A DNA stretch of 64,000 bases, from positions 29,107,870-29,171,869 of the forward strand of contig NC_088712.1 in assembly GCF_963576615.1 (NCBI RefSeq). The letters are read 5' to 3'. The DNA comes from Watersipora subatra. Its lineage: Eukaryota > Bryozoa > Gymnolaemata > Cheilostomatida > Watersiporidae. The first letter of the stretch is position 1. Every line of letters starts with the position of its first letter. The notes under the pieces are model-generated. The model was given only the letters and a program-made list of their open reading frames with translations, was not told where the DNA came from and made no database searches. Shown piece after piece: positions 21,571 through 32,186 of this stretch. The position numbers were made by a program, and so were the translations under genes.

Positions 21571-22195
21571 CTTTTTGCTTGCTTACATCAAGCAAAGATG
21601 TCCTCTAACTAGTGGACATCTTTGATTCAAGCTAGTCTATGTATTTGATTGATATGTATTGAAATCTAATATTACATGCAAGGGCTGTTTGTGAACTGTG
21701 GTGTCAATGAATCACTCTATCACCATACAATGTCAATACTTTCAGTTGGTGGCAGTCGATTAGCTTCCCATCACACCAATGTAATACATCCCCAGTATGA
21801 CTATCTATCTTATCTATGAGTAACCAAAGATATACTGCCCCCTCATGTGTGGGGGCTGTATATCATTGGAGTAACTGATTGCATTAACTCACTTACTTAA
21901 CACTATCTATTCAGTGCCTTTGCAAGGCATGTAGGTATTGAATTGTTTTAAATAATAAGCATATATTAGTGTAATAAACTATAATCATCATTTCTTTAAT
22001 ATGAGCAATAATTGCTATCTTAACTGTGGAAATTCATGATCATTCACATGGCTGATGTTATCGTTCTGTCAATCACTACGATTGACTAGCACAAAAAAGG
22101 GGCGCGGCCTAAACGCTCCTTGTTGGCACCGGAAACGCTCGTGTTGTTGAATGCACAGTTATCACTCTAGGGGGAGATAACTCTATGATGTAAAC

Positions 22196-23224
22196 AAACA
22201 GTGGAAAATGAATGGTTCTTTTCCACTTGGGTGGTTTGGGTGTTAATCACAACTCCTCCTACACAACATTTAGAGTGCCTGACAGAAGAAAACTTGTTTA
22301 TAACATAGAGTAGGATATAATAAATGATAGTTGTGGATGTAAAATAGGTTTTAGTTGATCATATTGTTCATACAAACTGTTGTATTACAGATGCATAAAC
22401 CCAGCAAATGCTGTTTTCAGGCAAATAACAACTGTTCCATTATATTACAGACTATATTGTAGATGCATAATCTATAATAGAAAAACTTAGCACATGAAGT
22501 ATTTCGATAAAAACACAAATATGCTGCAAAAACAGAAACAGCTTTCATAGTTTCACAGATAATAGCTCATGCATTGTATGATACAGTATCTGTAAAATAT
22601 GAAATAAACTACTGCAATATCTAAATGAAAATTAAAAACAGTTGTGATAGTAGATAATAAAAATAATGCAAACAAGGAAATGCAGAAAGTAGTGTAATCA
22701 AATGATTAAACCTATACATAGATGTTACAGAAACTGTGCAAAAGGAGATTTGTATATCACTGGATATTAAACCAAGGTGCATCAGAGTTTCTTAGAACTA
22801 AATGAAATTAGAAATAGCAGTGCAGCAACAGCTACAGATGAATATTACAGTGATTACATTGTTATTGGCCTTAAAAAGTACTGCTTTATTTTTCTTATGC
22901 TGAAAAGATACATCTTGCAGTTTGAATGTATGATTTTTAGCATGATGATGCTGTCGAAGATCATAAAACGACTAAATAAGGTTTCTCAACGATGAAGCAC
23001 AGTGGTTGGATATGCCATCTGCTGTGTCTGTAAAGTGTTTCTCAAGGCATGAGCAAGATGCGAGATGAGCTGTCAAGTGCATGATCATAAATCTGTAACA
23101 TGCTAAACAGCAGAGCAGAACACCTTAAAATATAGCCAGATAGAATAGCATGGCAGAGCAAACAAAACATTAAGCCACAAAAGCAGTGTGTACAAATATA
23201 GCCACCTGTGACCATAAAAAACCA
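22196..23224. other. No gene recognised
   Basis: AT-rich sequence. If the P-like transposase relic to the right once continued, its downstream exons would be here on the minus strand, but I recognise none. Confidence 0.35.
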
Positions 23225-23357
23225 GTGCCTCAGAGGCTTCACCTTCATCTTTTTGTGTAGCAGAGAACCTAGATCAACATACCCTTCTATACGCTTGAGA
23301 CGTTGGTCATAGATAAGGTGTTTTCTAATACTCATCTCATCTATCATCAGGTAGACA
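23225..23357 (-). pseudogene. P-element/THAP9-like transposase exon (DEMSIR motif)
   Basis: After an acceptor TTCTTTCAG the frame reads VYLMIDEMSIRKHLIYDQ and GYVDLG. LMIDEM.IRKH and GYVDLG are hallmark motifs of P-element and THAP9 transposases; the Asp belongs to the RNase H-like catalytic core. The reading phase agrees with the exon at 23454-23549. Beyond GYVDLG the expected 'EALVF' segment is present only in a shifted frame, so the gene is decayed at this point. Confidence 0.75.
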
Positions 23358-23453
23358 CTGAAAGAACGCCATAAAATTACATTTCATGCATTGCAGAAAA
23401 AATAACATGGAGAAATGTACCCGATCTGTCAAACAAAAATAGCTTGAACTCAC

Positions 23454-23549
23454 TGAGTATACTTTTCCAGGTCTGTTTCTTTCATTTTTACTAGTGCCCT
23501 ATGCATCGATGAGTTGAGACCAGGTGTGTCTCCTATTCCTTTCAGCCAT
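23454..23549 (-). pseudogene. P-element/THAP9-like transposase exon
   Basis: A 96-nt exon with acceptor CTTATTGCAG and donor ACTCA|GTGAGT, encoding WLKGIGDTPGLNSSMHRAL and ending KYT. It matches the segment between the 'LPSPRTIRKW' helix and the DEMS motif in P/THAP9 transposases. It joins in phase with the exon at 23225-23357 (CA + T). The join to the exon upstream (23740-23880) is out of phase as read, consistent with a relic. Confidence 0.65.
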
Positions 23550-23739
23550 CTGCAATAAGTACAGGATAACAAGTAAAACTGGAGCCACCAGTTCAGAGTG
23601 ATAACTAATCTAGACTAGCATTGTATAGATATTTTTCGTAACATACTTTGTGTAAGCAAAAATTACTATGCTCATTGTAATAGACAAGATCTGCACACCG
23701 CAACCATAATTTGCAAAAAAATTTTTAATATTATATTTA

Positions 23740-23880
23740 CTTGCTTTATAATTGATCTGGGAGAGGGTAATGGAAGTGTTGCTCTGAGAAACTCATAGGT
23801 CTTTGGGGAGTACAAATGAAGGGTTATGGCAAACTTTTTATGCTTCTCGGAAAATCTTCCAGCATTGTTTTTGAATAATG
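23740..23880 (-). pseudogene. P-element/THAP9-like transposase exon (copy A)
   Basis: The frame reads FSEKHKKFAITLHLYSPKTY, then EFLRATLPLPSPRSIIK. This is the conserved 'F..tLhfySpkAYeylR..LPlPs.rti.kW' region of P/THAP9 transposases. A paralogous copy lies at 27735-27865 in the duplicated segment. I identified no THAP zinc finger upstream. Confidence 0.75.
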
Positions 23881-24079
23881 ATATTGGTATAATGCAATAA
23901 TGTACAATAATAATGTGTAATGTGTAATAATAATGTATATCTAGAACAGCAACAGTAGCAACAACGTAAATCGCAGTCCGTTATATCTGTAGTGTTTCTT
24001 AGTCAGATTGATGAAGAATTAATCTATGCACTTTTTTTCTGAACACGTACAACAAACTGAATATCTGAACGTAATGAAC

Positions 24080-24330
24080 AACTTCTAAACGAAGATACTC
24101 TTGCAAGTTATCACACCTTGATAGTGGAGACAATCTCTAGTTCTGCAGTTAGGAAACTTTTTCCTTCAATTCTTCTGGAAGATCTGCACACTTTGTTTTT
24201 ACTCTTTTCTCCCGATCAATAACATTGCACTTTTCTTTCTCTATTCTAGTTAGTCTGTTCTGCAACTATTCTACCTTATCCTTTGTTCTCTCGAGCTGAA
24301 AACTGTAGTCATGATCCTAAAAATAAAATA
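24080..24330 (-). other. Possible coiled-coil exon of the transposase relic, copy A (copy B 28045-28260)
   Basis: In copy B the minus strand starts MATVFSSREQR and, a little further in, reads EKEKLNAIDREKRVKAECAD and LLEELKEK, a charged heptad-like stretch. Copy A is similar. P/THAP9 proteins have a coiled coil in this position. Both copies contain stops, so the function is lost or an intron is unresolved. Confidence 0.35.
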
Positions 24331-24816
24331 GGTGAAAATACCATCATATCGCTATGTAAAACGAAAATGTGGCAATTTTCACTGGAAGTCGTTCACACAC
24401 ATCTTAGGCATAACACTTAATGGAAATTTTTTATCAAACATGCAAAATGGATTGCATCCATGAGGTTATTTCTACAGAAATGACAACAAGCATTTGGGAA
24501 TTGCCATTAGCCAAGATTCCCATTGCGAGCCAGCATTGGGTTGCCCTTCTGCTGAGCTGAAAAAAAGTCAGTCATCAATTAGGCGTTGTGAACAAGTTTT
24601 TGCCAAACAGCATATCGGCATCCTTATTATTTCCACATAATAAGGCATCAAACTCCCTGCTGAATTTGGATTTCGAGCGAAATTTTTGTTGAATTTGTAT
24701 GGCGAAATAGAATTCGTATGACGAGGATCAAAAACCATCTTGTTCTACTTTGTAAGGCACTTTTGTAGGACGCCCTGTATTTTTGCCATCGCAAAATGAC
24801 GTTTGGTTTTATTGTG

Positions 24817-24821
24817 AAAAA
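24817..24821 (-). terminator. Pol III T5 terminator of tRNA-Sec copy A
   Basis: TTTTT on the minus strand, three bases after the discriminator G. Confidence 0.8.
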
Positions 24822-24824
24822 GGT

Positions 24825-24911
24825 CACCTGAAAGGTGGAATTGAACCACTATGTCACTAAACATCTACAGGTTTGAAGCCTGCACTCCAGACCACTGAAG
24901 CTCATCCAGGC
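24825..24911 (-). tRNA. trnU-Sec: Selenocysteine tRNA (anticodon TCA), copy A
   Basis: This 87-nt gene matches vertebrate tRNA-Sec almost throughout. It begins GCCTGGATGAGCTTCAGTGG, has the anticodon arm GCAGGCTTCAAACCTG (TCA anticodon), a long variable arm (ATGTT/GACAT), and the T arm GTGGTTCAATTCCAC. The acceptor stem GCCTGGA pairs with TTTCAGGT; C4-G of vertebrates is replaced by the compensatory U4-A pair, and the first pair is G-U. The discriminator is G. The length equals that of the human gene. Copy A differs from copy B at a handful of positions. It supplies Sec-tRNA for UGA recoding in selenoproteins. Confidence 0.92.
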
Positions 24912-24932
24912 AACAAATGTAAGTTCTTTTTA

Positions 24933-24975
24933 GTTTATATTACCTTCTCAGTATTAATAAGGCAACAGGTGCGAG
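24933..24975 (-). promoter_or_regulatory. TATA box and PSE-like region of tRNA-Sec copy A
   Basis: TATAAAC (24933-24939) lies 28 nt upstream of the tRNA start. tRNA-Sec genes are known to use an external snRNA-type Pol III promoter (TATA plus PSE). The ~25 bp further upstream are conserved between both copies and could hold the PSE; the exact PSE is inference. Confidence 0.65.
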
Positions 24976-25626
24976 GGCTAGACTTTTCTATGTTTGGCTC
25001 TTATTATACAGTTGATCAGTTAGTACATACACTGCTATATGTTTTCAGCTATGTCATCATCATATTTTACAGCTAGCATCATTCTACATGTCTATTCTCT
25101 GGATCTGTCGTCTTGTTACTTGAACAGGGGAGATAACTACTAGCTTCATATACATCATATGTTTACCATGTATTTATATTATATACATTTAATATACAAT
25201 TACATGTATATTCCAATTTGATCGACCACTTCTGCTACATGATACCAATTACACTGAGTAATACAGAGTTTCATGAATTCACATTAAAAACTTTCATAGT
25301 TAATAAAGAATTAATTGAAATTAATTCATAAGTAATTGGAATGTGAGTCAGTCTCTAGTTCTCAAATAAAAGTTTTCTGGAGACAGTTCTCGGACATATT
25401 CCTGTAGAAAAATTACAACTTTAGGTATATATAAGAAATGCATGTAACTAAGTATTTTATCTTGAAAATTTTGTTGTATGAAAACACAAAGGTGTATAAT
25501 ACTCCTATAATACTAGTATAATACTCCTATAATACTAATATAATAGTATGATGTGTATCTTTACCTGCTAATCTCCCTGTTACTATGACAGACTTTAAAA
25601 GGGTTTTTAAATGCTTCTGCATAAAA

Positions 25627-25715
25627 CTAAAATGTGTAATCTATTTATCGTTTTTCCACAAGTGTAGTGAGTCACTACACTTGTGGAAAAACGATAAATA
25701 AATTACACATTTTAG
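25627..25715. repeat. Near-perfect palindrome, 44-bp arms, 1-bp centre
   Basis: CTAAAATGTGTAAT...GTAGTGA, then G, then the inverse TCACTAC...ATTACACATTTTAG. There is one mismatch in 44. Transcribed, it would form an almost loop-less hairpin. Copy B of the duplication lacks it. Confidence 0.95.
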
Positions 25716-25717
25716 TA

Positions 25718-25772
25718 ACTCTAATAAGCACTAGGGAGTCATTACTAATGACTCCCTAGTGCTTATTAGAGT
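25718..25772. repeat. Perfect palindrome, 27-bp arms, 1-bp centre
   Basis: ACTCTAATAAGCACTAGGGA...CATTA, then C, then its exact inverse. It starts two bases after the previous palindrome. In copy B the corresponding place has only one arm-like TAGTGCTTATTA. Confidence 0.95.
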
Positions 25773-26639
25773 TTGTAAAAGGAGTTATCACCCCTTCTGA
25801 GCTAAAACCTTCAGCTACTCAACTACAGAAACCATTAATTAAGGAGAGTTTTTACAGGAGTTTAGAGAAACAGCTAAACATATTTTTATGGTATTGATAG
25901 ATTATTAAATATAAGATATAAAGGAAATGTATAATAAGTAAAAATAACTCGGGTGGGACTTGTAGTATATTAAGCTATTTATTGTGTCATAATTGTTTAT
26001 AGATGTCACTTAATATCTACCTATAATATCCATAGAGAAATATCACAATGACAAAATGAGTATAAATGATATAATACATGCTTTATTGTTAACATATTAT
26101 AAATCTTATACATAATTTGTATTATTTCATAGATTTAGTTTAAATGACTATGAAAGAATATATTACATACTAAACAAACTAATGAGTATGTGTAACACAA
26201 AGGTAGACTAAACAGGGAGATATTGAATATTTAATCTGATTACAGTTAGAGTTTTTTAATAAACTGAGGGGTTAGGAACTTAGGATCACGAGTGCCAGAG
26301 AAAAGAACAAGGTAATTTTAGGATTTATGGCAAAAATAATTTTATGAGGTAAGCGGAAGTGTCATAGGGAATTACTAAGAAATTTTCAGGTTAGCCAAGA
26401 CTTGCAAAGCATTGAAAGGTTTGAAGAAAGTTATTTGATTCTTTAGTAAATCTAAATAGTATTCCAAAACAATTTTTTGTAGTATTCATTTCGGTATCAA
26501 CTTCTATAACAAAAGAAGATGCTATGATCATAACTATGACAAGAGTTGAGACTCAGAAGTTGTCTGTTCATAACTTTATGATGTATCACAGCATCAACTT
26601 GTCATGATTGAGATGTCTCCTTTATTAATATTAGGCTTG

Positions 26640-26870
26640 TTCATGTATTATTGTACATCATATTTTATTATATTATAACATATTATATTATAATATATTG
26701 TATTATAATATGTTATAATATAATAACATTGTATTACAACATAACAAACATAACATAATTATAATATAACATATTGTATTATATGTTATAATAAAATATA
26801 TTATATTACAATATATTATAATATAACATATTTTATTATAACATACTATATTATGTTAAATAATAGGTGT
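26640..26870. repeat. Self-complementary AT repeat (TATTATAATATA)
   Basis: About 230 bp of TATTATAATATAA-type repeats with rare C or G, able to form many alternative hairpins. No gene. Confidence 0.85.
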
Positions 26871-27734
26871 ACAATTGCTATTTTCTGGCTCTCTCTTTTT
26901 AATGAAGTATGTACATGTACAGTGTACATATATGGGGGCTGTATATCATTGCTATTACATTAGTTTCCTGCCCTGGTAACAAAATAGATCTTATGGAAGA
27001 AGGCAACTCCGAGAAAAGAAATAACACGAGTAATAATATGCTATTCGATAAGGAGATGATCAACTGAGGAAAGTTCAGACAAAGGAATATTTTAATCACT
27101 AGGAAGTTGACTATAACAGCATAACAGTTAACACTATTGAGGACAGTGCTGCTAGCTTCAATCCTATTGCTGACCCAGACGGTGGCTTCCTTGTTATTTC
27201 AAATACTTGCTCTGCTGTGAAGAAATTGAATAAAAAAAACTGGAATTTCTTTATTTACTTCTTGTTTTGGTTCTAAATAATTTAAATACTATTTTAATTC
27301 TAGTTTAGATAATAAATATTTATTTATAAAAATTACTTGTTAATGGATACCAAACAGCTAGTATAAACATGTAGTTGTCTTTCCTTGCATGGTCAAACGC
27401 GTAACTAGTAAGAGTTAATAGTGCTGCTGACCGCACTGCTGCTACATTCTCAACAACTAACAGCTTTAATTTTTACTAATGCTGTTAATTGTCAAATTTT
27501 ATATTTTAAAATGTTAACATAATTTGATAACTTCTTTGTGCAGTACTTGTAAGATACACATACAATACTAAACTCAGACAATGTAAAACAAGTAAAACTG
27601 GAACCACTAGTGATAACTAAGCTAGACTAGCATTGTATAGCTATGCTATACTATAGTTATGCTCATTGTAATAGACAAGATCTGCACACCACAACCATAG
27701 TTTGCAAAAAGTACATTTTTAATATGTGATTTAC

Positions 27735-27865
27735 TTGCTTTATAATTGATCTAGGAGAGATTAATGGAAGTGTCGCTCTAAAAAACTCATAGGTCTTTGG
27801 TGAGTACAGAAGAAAGGTTATGGCAAACTTTTTATGCTTTTCTGAAAATCCTCCAGCAAAGTTTT
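27735..27865 (-). pseudogene. P-element/THAP9-like transposase exon (copy B)
   Basis: This is the copy of 23740-23880 in the second duplicated segment. It reads FSEKHKKFAITFLLYSPKTY, then EFFRATLPLISPRSIIK. The catalytic exons found downstream of copy A are not present beyond 27590, so the duplication captured only the upstream part. Confidence 0.7.
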
Positions 27866-28750
27866 TGAATAATGATATTGGTACTGCATATCTAGAACAG
27901 CAATGGCAGCAACAACGTGAATCACAGTCCATTATATCTGTAGTGTTTCTTAGTTTTAATGAAGAATTGATCCATGTACTTTTTCTAAACATGTACAAGA
28001 AACTGAATAACTGAACGTACTGAACAACCTCTAAACGAGGATACTCTTGAAAGTTATCACACCTTGATAGTGGAGACAATCTCTAATTCTGCAGTTAAGA
28101 AACTTTTTCCTTCAGTTCTTCTAGAAGATCTGCACACTCTGCTTTTACTCTTTTCTCCCGATCAATAGCATTTAACTTTTCTTTCTCTACTCTAGTTTGT
28201 CTGTTCTGCAACTATTCTATCCTTTGTTCTCTTGAGCTGAAAACTGTAGCCATTCCTGAAAATAAAATAGGTAAAAGTGCTAGCATATCGCTATTTAAAA
28301 TAAAAATGTGGCAATTTTTATTGAAAGTCATTCACACACATCTTAGGCATAACGCTTAATGGAAACTTTTTTATTAAACATGCAAAATGGATTGCATCCA
28401 TGAGATTATTTCAACAGAAACGACAACAAACAATTGGGAATTGCCATTGGCCAAGATTCCCATTGCGAGCCAGCATTGGATTGCCCTTCTGCTGAGATGA
28501 AAAAAGTTGGTCATCATTTAGGCGTTGTGAAAAGGTTTTTGCCGAACAGCATATCGGCATCTTTAATATTTTTACATAATAAGACATCAAATTCCCTGTC
28601 GAATTTGGATTTCGAGCGAAATTTTTCTTGAATTGGCAAAATAGAATTCGTATGACGAGGATCAAAAGCCATCGTGTTCCACTTTGTAAGGCACTTTTGT
28701 ATGGCGCCCTTTATTTTTGCCATCACAAAATGACATTCAGTTTTATTGTG

Positions 28751-28755
28751 AAAAA
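28751..28755 (-). terminator. Pol III T5 terminator of tRNA-Sec copy B
   Basis: TTTTT on the minus strand, three bases after the discriminator G. Confidence 0.8.
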
Positions 28756-28758
28756 GAC

Positions 28759-28845
28759 CGCCTGAAAGGTGGAATTGAACCACTATGTCTCTAGACATCT
28801 ACAGATTTGAAGCCTGCACTCCAGACCACTGAAGCTCATCCAGGC
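28759..28845 (-). tRNA. trnU-Sec: Selenocysteine tRNA (anticodon TCA), copy B
   Basis: An 87-nt gene in the second duplicated segment. The acceptor stem is fully paired (GCCTGGA with TTTCAGGC, including G1-C). The variable arm is a perfect five-base stem (ATGTC/GACAT) and the T arm GTGGTTCAATTCCAC is intact. The anticodon stem has one G-U pair (CAGG CTTCAAA TCTG). Compensatory changes relative to vertebrates show that the fold was maintained by selection. Of the two copies this has the better acceptor and variable arms; both look functional. Confidence 0.93.
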
Positions 28846-28866
28846 AACAATTGTAAGTTCTTTTTA

Positions 28867-28909
28867 GTTTATATTACCTTCTCAGGACTAATAAGGCAAC
28901 AGGTGCGAG
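28867..28909 (-). promoter_or_regulatory. TATA box and PSE-like region of tRNA-Sec copy B
   Basis: TATAAAC (28867-28873) lies 28 nt upstream of the tRNA start, the same spacing as in copy A. The adjacent upstream block is conserved between copies. Confidence 0.65.
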
Positions 28910-30069
28910 GGCTAAACTTTTCTATGTTTGGTTCTTATTATACTGTTGATCAGTCAGTACATACACTGCTATATGTTTTTAGCTATGTCATCATCATATT
29001 TTACAGTTGGCATCATTCTACATGTCTATTGCCTGGATACGTCGTCTTTTTACTTGAACAGGGGAGATAACTACTAGTTACAAATATATCATATGTATAC
29101 CATGTATTTATACTATATACATTTAATATACAATTACATGTATATTCCAGTTTGACCAACCATTTCTGTTACATGATATCAATTACACTGAGTAATACAC
29201 AGTTTCATGAATTCACACGAAAAGCTTTCATAGTTAATAAAGAATTAATCGGAATTAATTCATAAGTAATTGGAATGTGAGTCAGTCTCTAGTTCTCAAA
29301 TAAAAGTTTTCTGGAGACAGTTCTCAGACAAATTCCTGTAGTAAAATTACAACTTTAGTTATACACGTATATAAGGCATGTAACTTACTATTTTATCTTG
29401 AAGTTTGTGTTGTATGAAAACACATGAGTGTATAATATTATATAATACTACTATAATACTGTAATAATGTGTATCTTTACCTGTTCTTTACCTTGTTTGC
29501 ACAGTTGTAGTAATTCTCTAGTGCTTATTATGGTTTGTAGAAGGGAGTTAATCACCCCTTCAGAGCTAAAACCTTAAGTTACTCAACTAAAGACCATTAA
29601 GGAGAGTTTTTTACAGGAGTTTAGAGAAACAGCTGAACATGTTTTTATTGTATTGATAGATGAGTAGGGATAAGGTAAAAACGAGATATATAAAAAGTAA
29701 AAGTAAGTACGTACTAAAATGGGCACGACTTACACTATTTAAAGTATGTCATAATATTTTATCTGGTTTGCTGTCTGTCGGAAATCGACAATGACTTGCA
29801 TTTTAGCAATGCATGCTTGGGTCAAGCAGTATGGTAGAGAAGAGGTGACCCAGTTCTCAGTATCTACCTCTTCCGAAGCTTTCAGATTAATCTGAAGGGA
29901 TGCATTTTGCAACACGTCCAGTCTGACAGCCAGAGAGCCATTAACTTGTCCAATGTGTGAAGGACAGTGGTGAATCCTTAATGTGCCCATGTTGTCAGTG
30001 TGGTACACGGGGTCTCTAAGTTATTGTCTAGATTCGAAAGACCCAGCTGTTTGGTGTTGAAAGCTTGCT

Positions 30070-30170
30070 GAGAGCTTTTTGTCAGATCGGCATTAAGCAG
30101 GGCTCGAACCACCAGCTTCATGGTTGACAGTCAGTGGCATTTTAGGGTATTAGCAGAATAATATTTTGCT
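30070..30170 (-). repeat. tRNA-derived SINE head
   Basis: The minus strand carries CATGAAGCTGGTGGTTCGAG followed by CCCTGC: a strong B box (GGTTCGAGCCC) preceded by an anticodon-arm-like segment. The A box is weak and the 5' half degenerate, so this is a SINE or tRNA pseudogene. Confidence 0.45.
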
Positions 30171-32186
30171 TTTATTATGAAACACAATATTCTGCAGCAA
30201 CATATATGCGCCAAGAACTTCCGTATTTTGGCTAGTTTGATATGAACATAGCTTTTCCTGTTTTACATGCTCATTGCTATAGCTACATGCAAGCAAAGAA
30301 CAATTAATAAATATTCAAAATATGTAAATAATTAAAGAGAAGAGTAACTACCGTTTGCAGGTTTAAAATGTATTTGATGAAGTCAAATATAATGGAACTG
30401 TTAGCAGGTTTCCTACCAGTCTACAGACAATCACACCAGGTTAGTTAACAGAATTATGAGAACTTGAGACAAGGTTAAATAAATTTTAAAAGAAAAATAA
30501 TGATAGCAGTATTTTTCCTCAATGATGTATAGCATGGAAACAATATAAACCTGCCTAATAACAAACATGGGCAGGTAACTCCAAAGAATACTTGAATATT
30601 TCAATTCAGACTGCCATAGCAATGACCAAACAAACATACAAAACAGTTTGTCTGTATTCCAAGTCAGTCTGTTAATATTTGTCTAAATTCGCTATTAAAT
30701 AGATTATTTATATTACAAGAGACTACAATATGACTGTGTAATTTACAAATGATACAAAAAATGGTTACAAAAATGGGTTGTGCATAGCTTTTAATAAATA
30801 AATCCTTGCCTAACTCATAATCTTCTGATTTCACAGCCAGAAAAATTATTACTAGCCAATAAATTTTATGTAAAATTCAATAGCTTTCACAGAATAATTC
30901 TTCCATTATTTGACCCAGTCTTTCTCTGCTCATGGATTGCTTTATACTGCTCTTAATAAGTATGAGGCAGGAATAAGTAAGCTCTCTTCGACGATTAGAC
31001 AATTACTTGTGAGATCATTTGCCATCATGTCTTCCCTGTAAATTGAGCAAGAAGACAAGGTGAACAAATGACGCAATATTTAAAAGCGTGGTGGAAAAGA
31101 AATCGCTTTGCGACTTGAATCAGAATAAACTTAAACCATCAGTACGCGTGGGCCACTCCCGTCGTAGTTGGGCTAGACAGCCGACAACATAATATTCTCA
31201 TCACTCACCTCAAACGAGTAGTGTAGACGAATAGGTATTCCCTTGTCATAAGAGCGATCGACTACACCCAACTTTCTACTTCGCTGATGGTATGATCGAC
31301 AGTCGAGAGCATTGCTCAACTTCTCTTGTCAATAGAGGACTCCTGTAAATAGAGCAAAGTTATAAAGTCCAATGGTTTTTAATTATATAAAAAAAATTAA
31401 TGAAAAGCTATCATGAAACTATTTGGTTATCATGAAGCGCGAACGAGATTTCTTCAAATAACAAATTCTTTAGCCTAAACCTACTCTTCGATGACTTTGC
31501 GAAACCTTACAAAAATAAAACAACATATACACCGTATTTAAATAATATGCGAAGATCCCTTGTCAATTTTACGAAAGCGGCAATCAGAGCTCAACCTGCC
31601 GAGCAAACGATGCTAATAATTTTGTTTTAAAACTGTAAAGATTAGTTTTAACATCTTAAATTTTGATGTTGCATGTGTCATAGTTATGGCTCATGTCACT
31701 CGATCTTGAATATATATATTCGTGGCATTCGATAGATTATTTTTATTATTATGTAACTTATAATTATATTATAAACATAACTATATTATGAACTCGCAGG
31801 TTTACAGCATATTATTTTATAGCGTCATCGCGGTTATATAAACTCGGCTTGCTATGTATCAACGCTAATAACTCCTCTCCTAGTGCACATAAAAAGCCAG
31901 TTTTGGCTGCAAACTGTGGCGAACATATCAAAGAGTGCACACAACTTTAATGATACATAGTTCTATAATAAAAATAAGCATTCAAATTTAGTCAAATTAA
32001 ATATTGAAAGCTCCGGGACATTTCACCGCAGGCTGTAAGATCAACATAGGTTAATTGCAAGTAATAAATACCAATTATTAAAGATATTTCTCAACTTCTA
32101 AATGCATCTAAGTGCATCATGATGGCCAAATACAGACACTCAATTGAGTCTCGGCATGACAGTCGAGCATATGACCCGATCAGTTT
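30171..32186. other. No gene assigned; one possible minus-strand exon
   Basis: Mostly AT-rich. Around 31190-31270 the base composition is less AT-rich, and the minus strand reads DRSYDKGIPIRLHYSFE between GTGTAG and a GAG|GTGAGT donor. It could be a small host exon, but I recognise no family. Confidence 0.3.

Larger units (their letters stand above)
19359..22195. mobile_element. Fold-back element with long imperfect terminal inverted repeats
   Basis: The left arm begins around AGTTATCTCCCCCTGGAGTG (19372) and the right arm ends at GGGGGAGATAACT (22182), with weaker similarity to about 19359 and 22195. The arms match over roughly 250 bp, including CGAGCGTTTCCGGTGCCAAC and the GGCCACGCCCC block, and then again at 20157-20295 against 21735-21935. 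The left arm is split by a ~530-bp insertion (19620-20156). No transposase frame is visible. No clear target duplication is seen. Confidence 0.7.
23572..25910 (+). repeat. Segmental duplication, copy A
   Basis: Similar along its length to 27592-29680 in the same orientation, with scattered substitutions and small indels. It contains the transposase exon 23740-23880, a tRNA-Sec gene and its promoter. Copy A has an extra palindromic block at about 25627-25772 that copy B lacks. Confidence 0.85.
27592..29680 (+). repeat. Segmental duplication, copy B
   Basis: Partner of 23572-25910. It carries the second tRNA-Sec gene (28759-28845), the copy B transposase exon, and the same flanking sequence down to a shared GGAGAGTTTTTACAGGAGTT block. 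Divergence by eye is of the order of several percent outside the tRNA. Confidence 0.85.

Noticed and set aside
28514-28798. Protein-coding gene directly downstream of tRNA-Sec copy B (MAKIKGAIQKCLTKW...)
   Set aside because: Copy A does not keep the frame, and no family resemblance was found.
31190-31270. Host exon on the minus strand (DRSYDKGIPIRLHYSFE)
   Set aside because: Splice signals are plausible, but there is no recognisable family and no neighbouring exon; kept only as a note.
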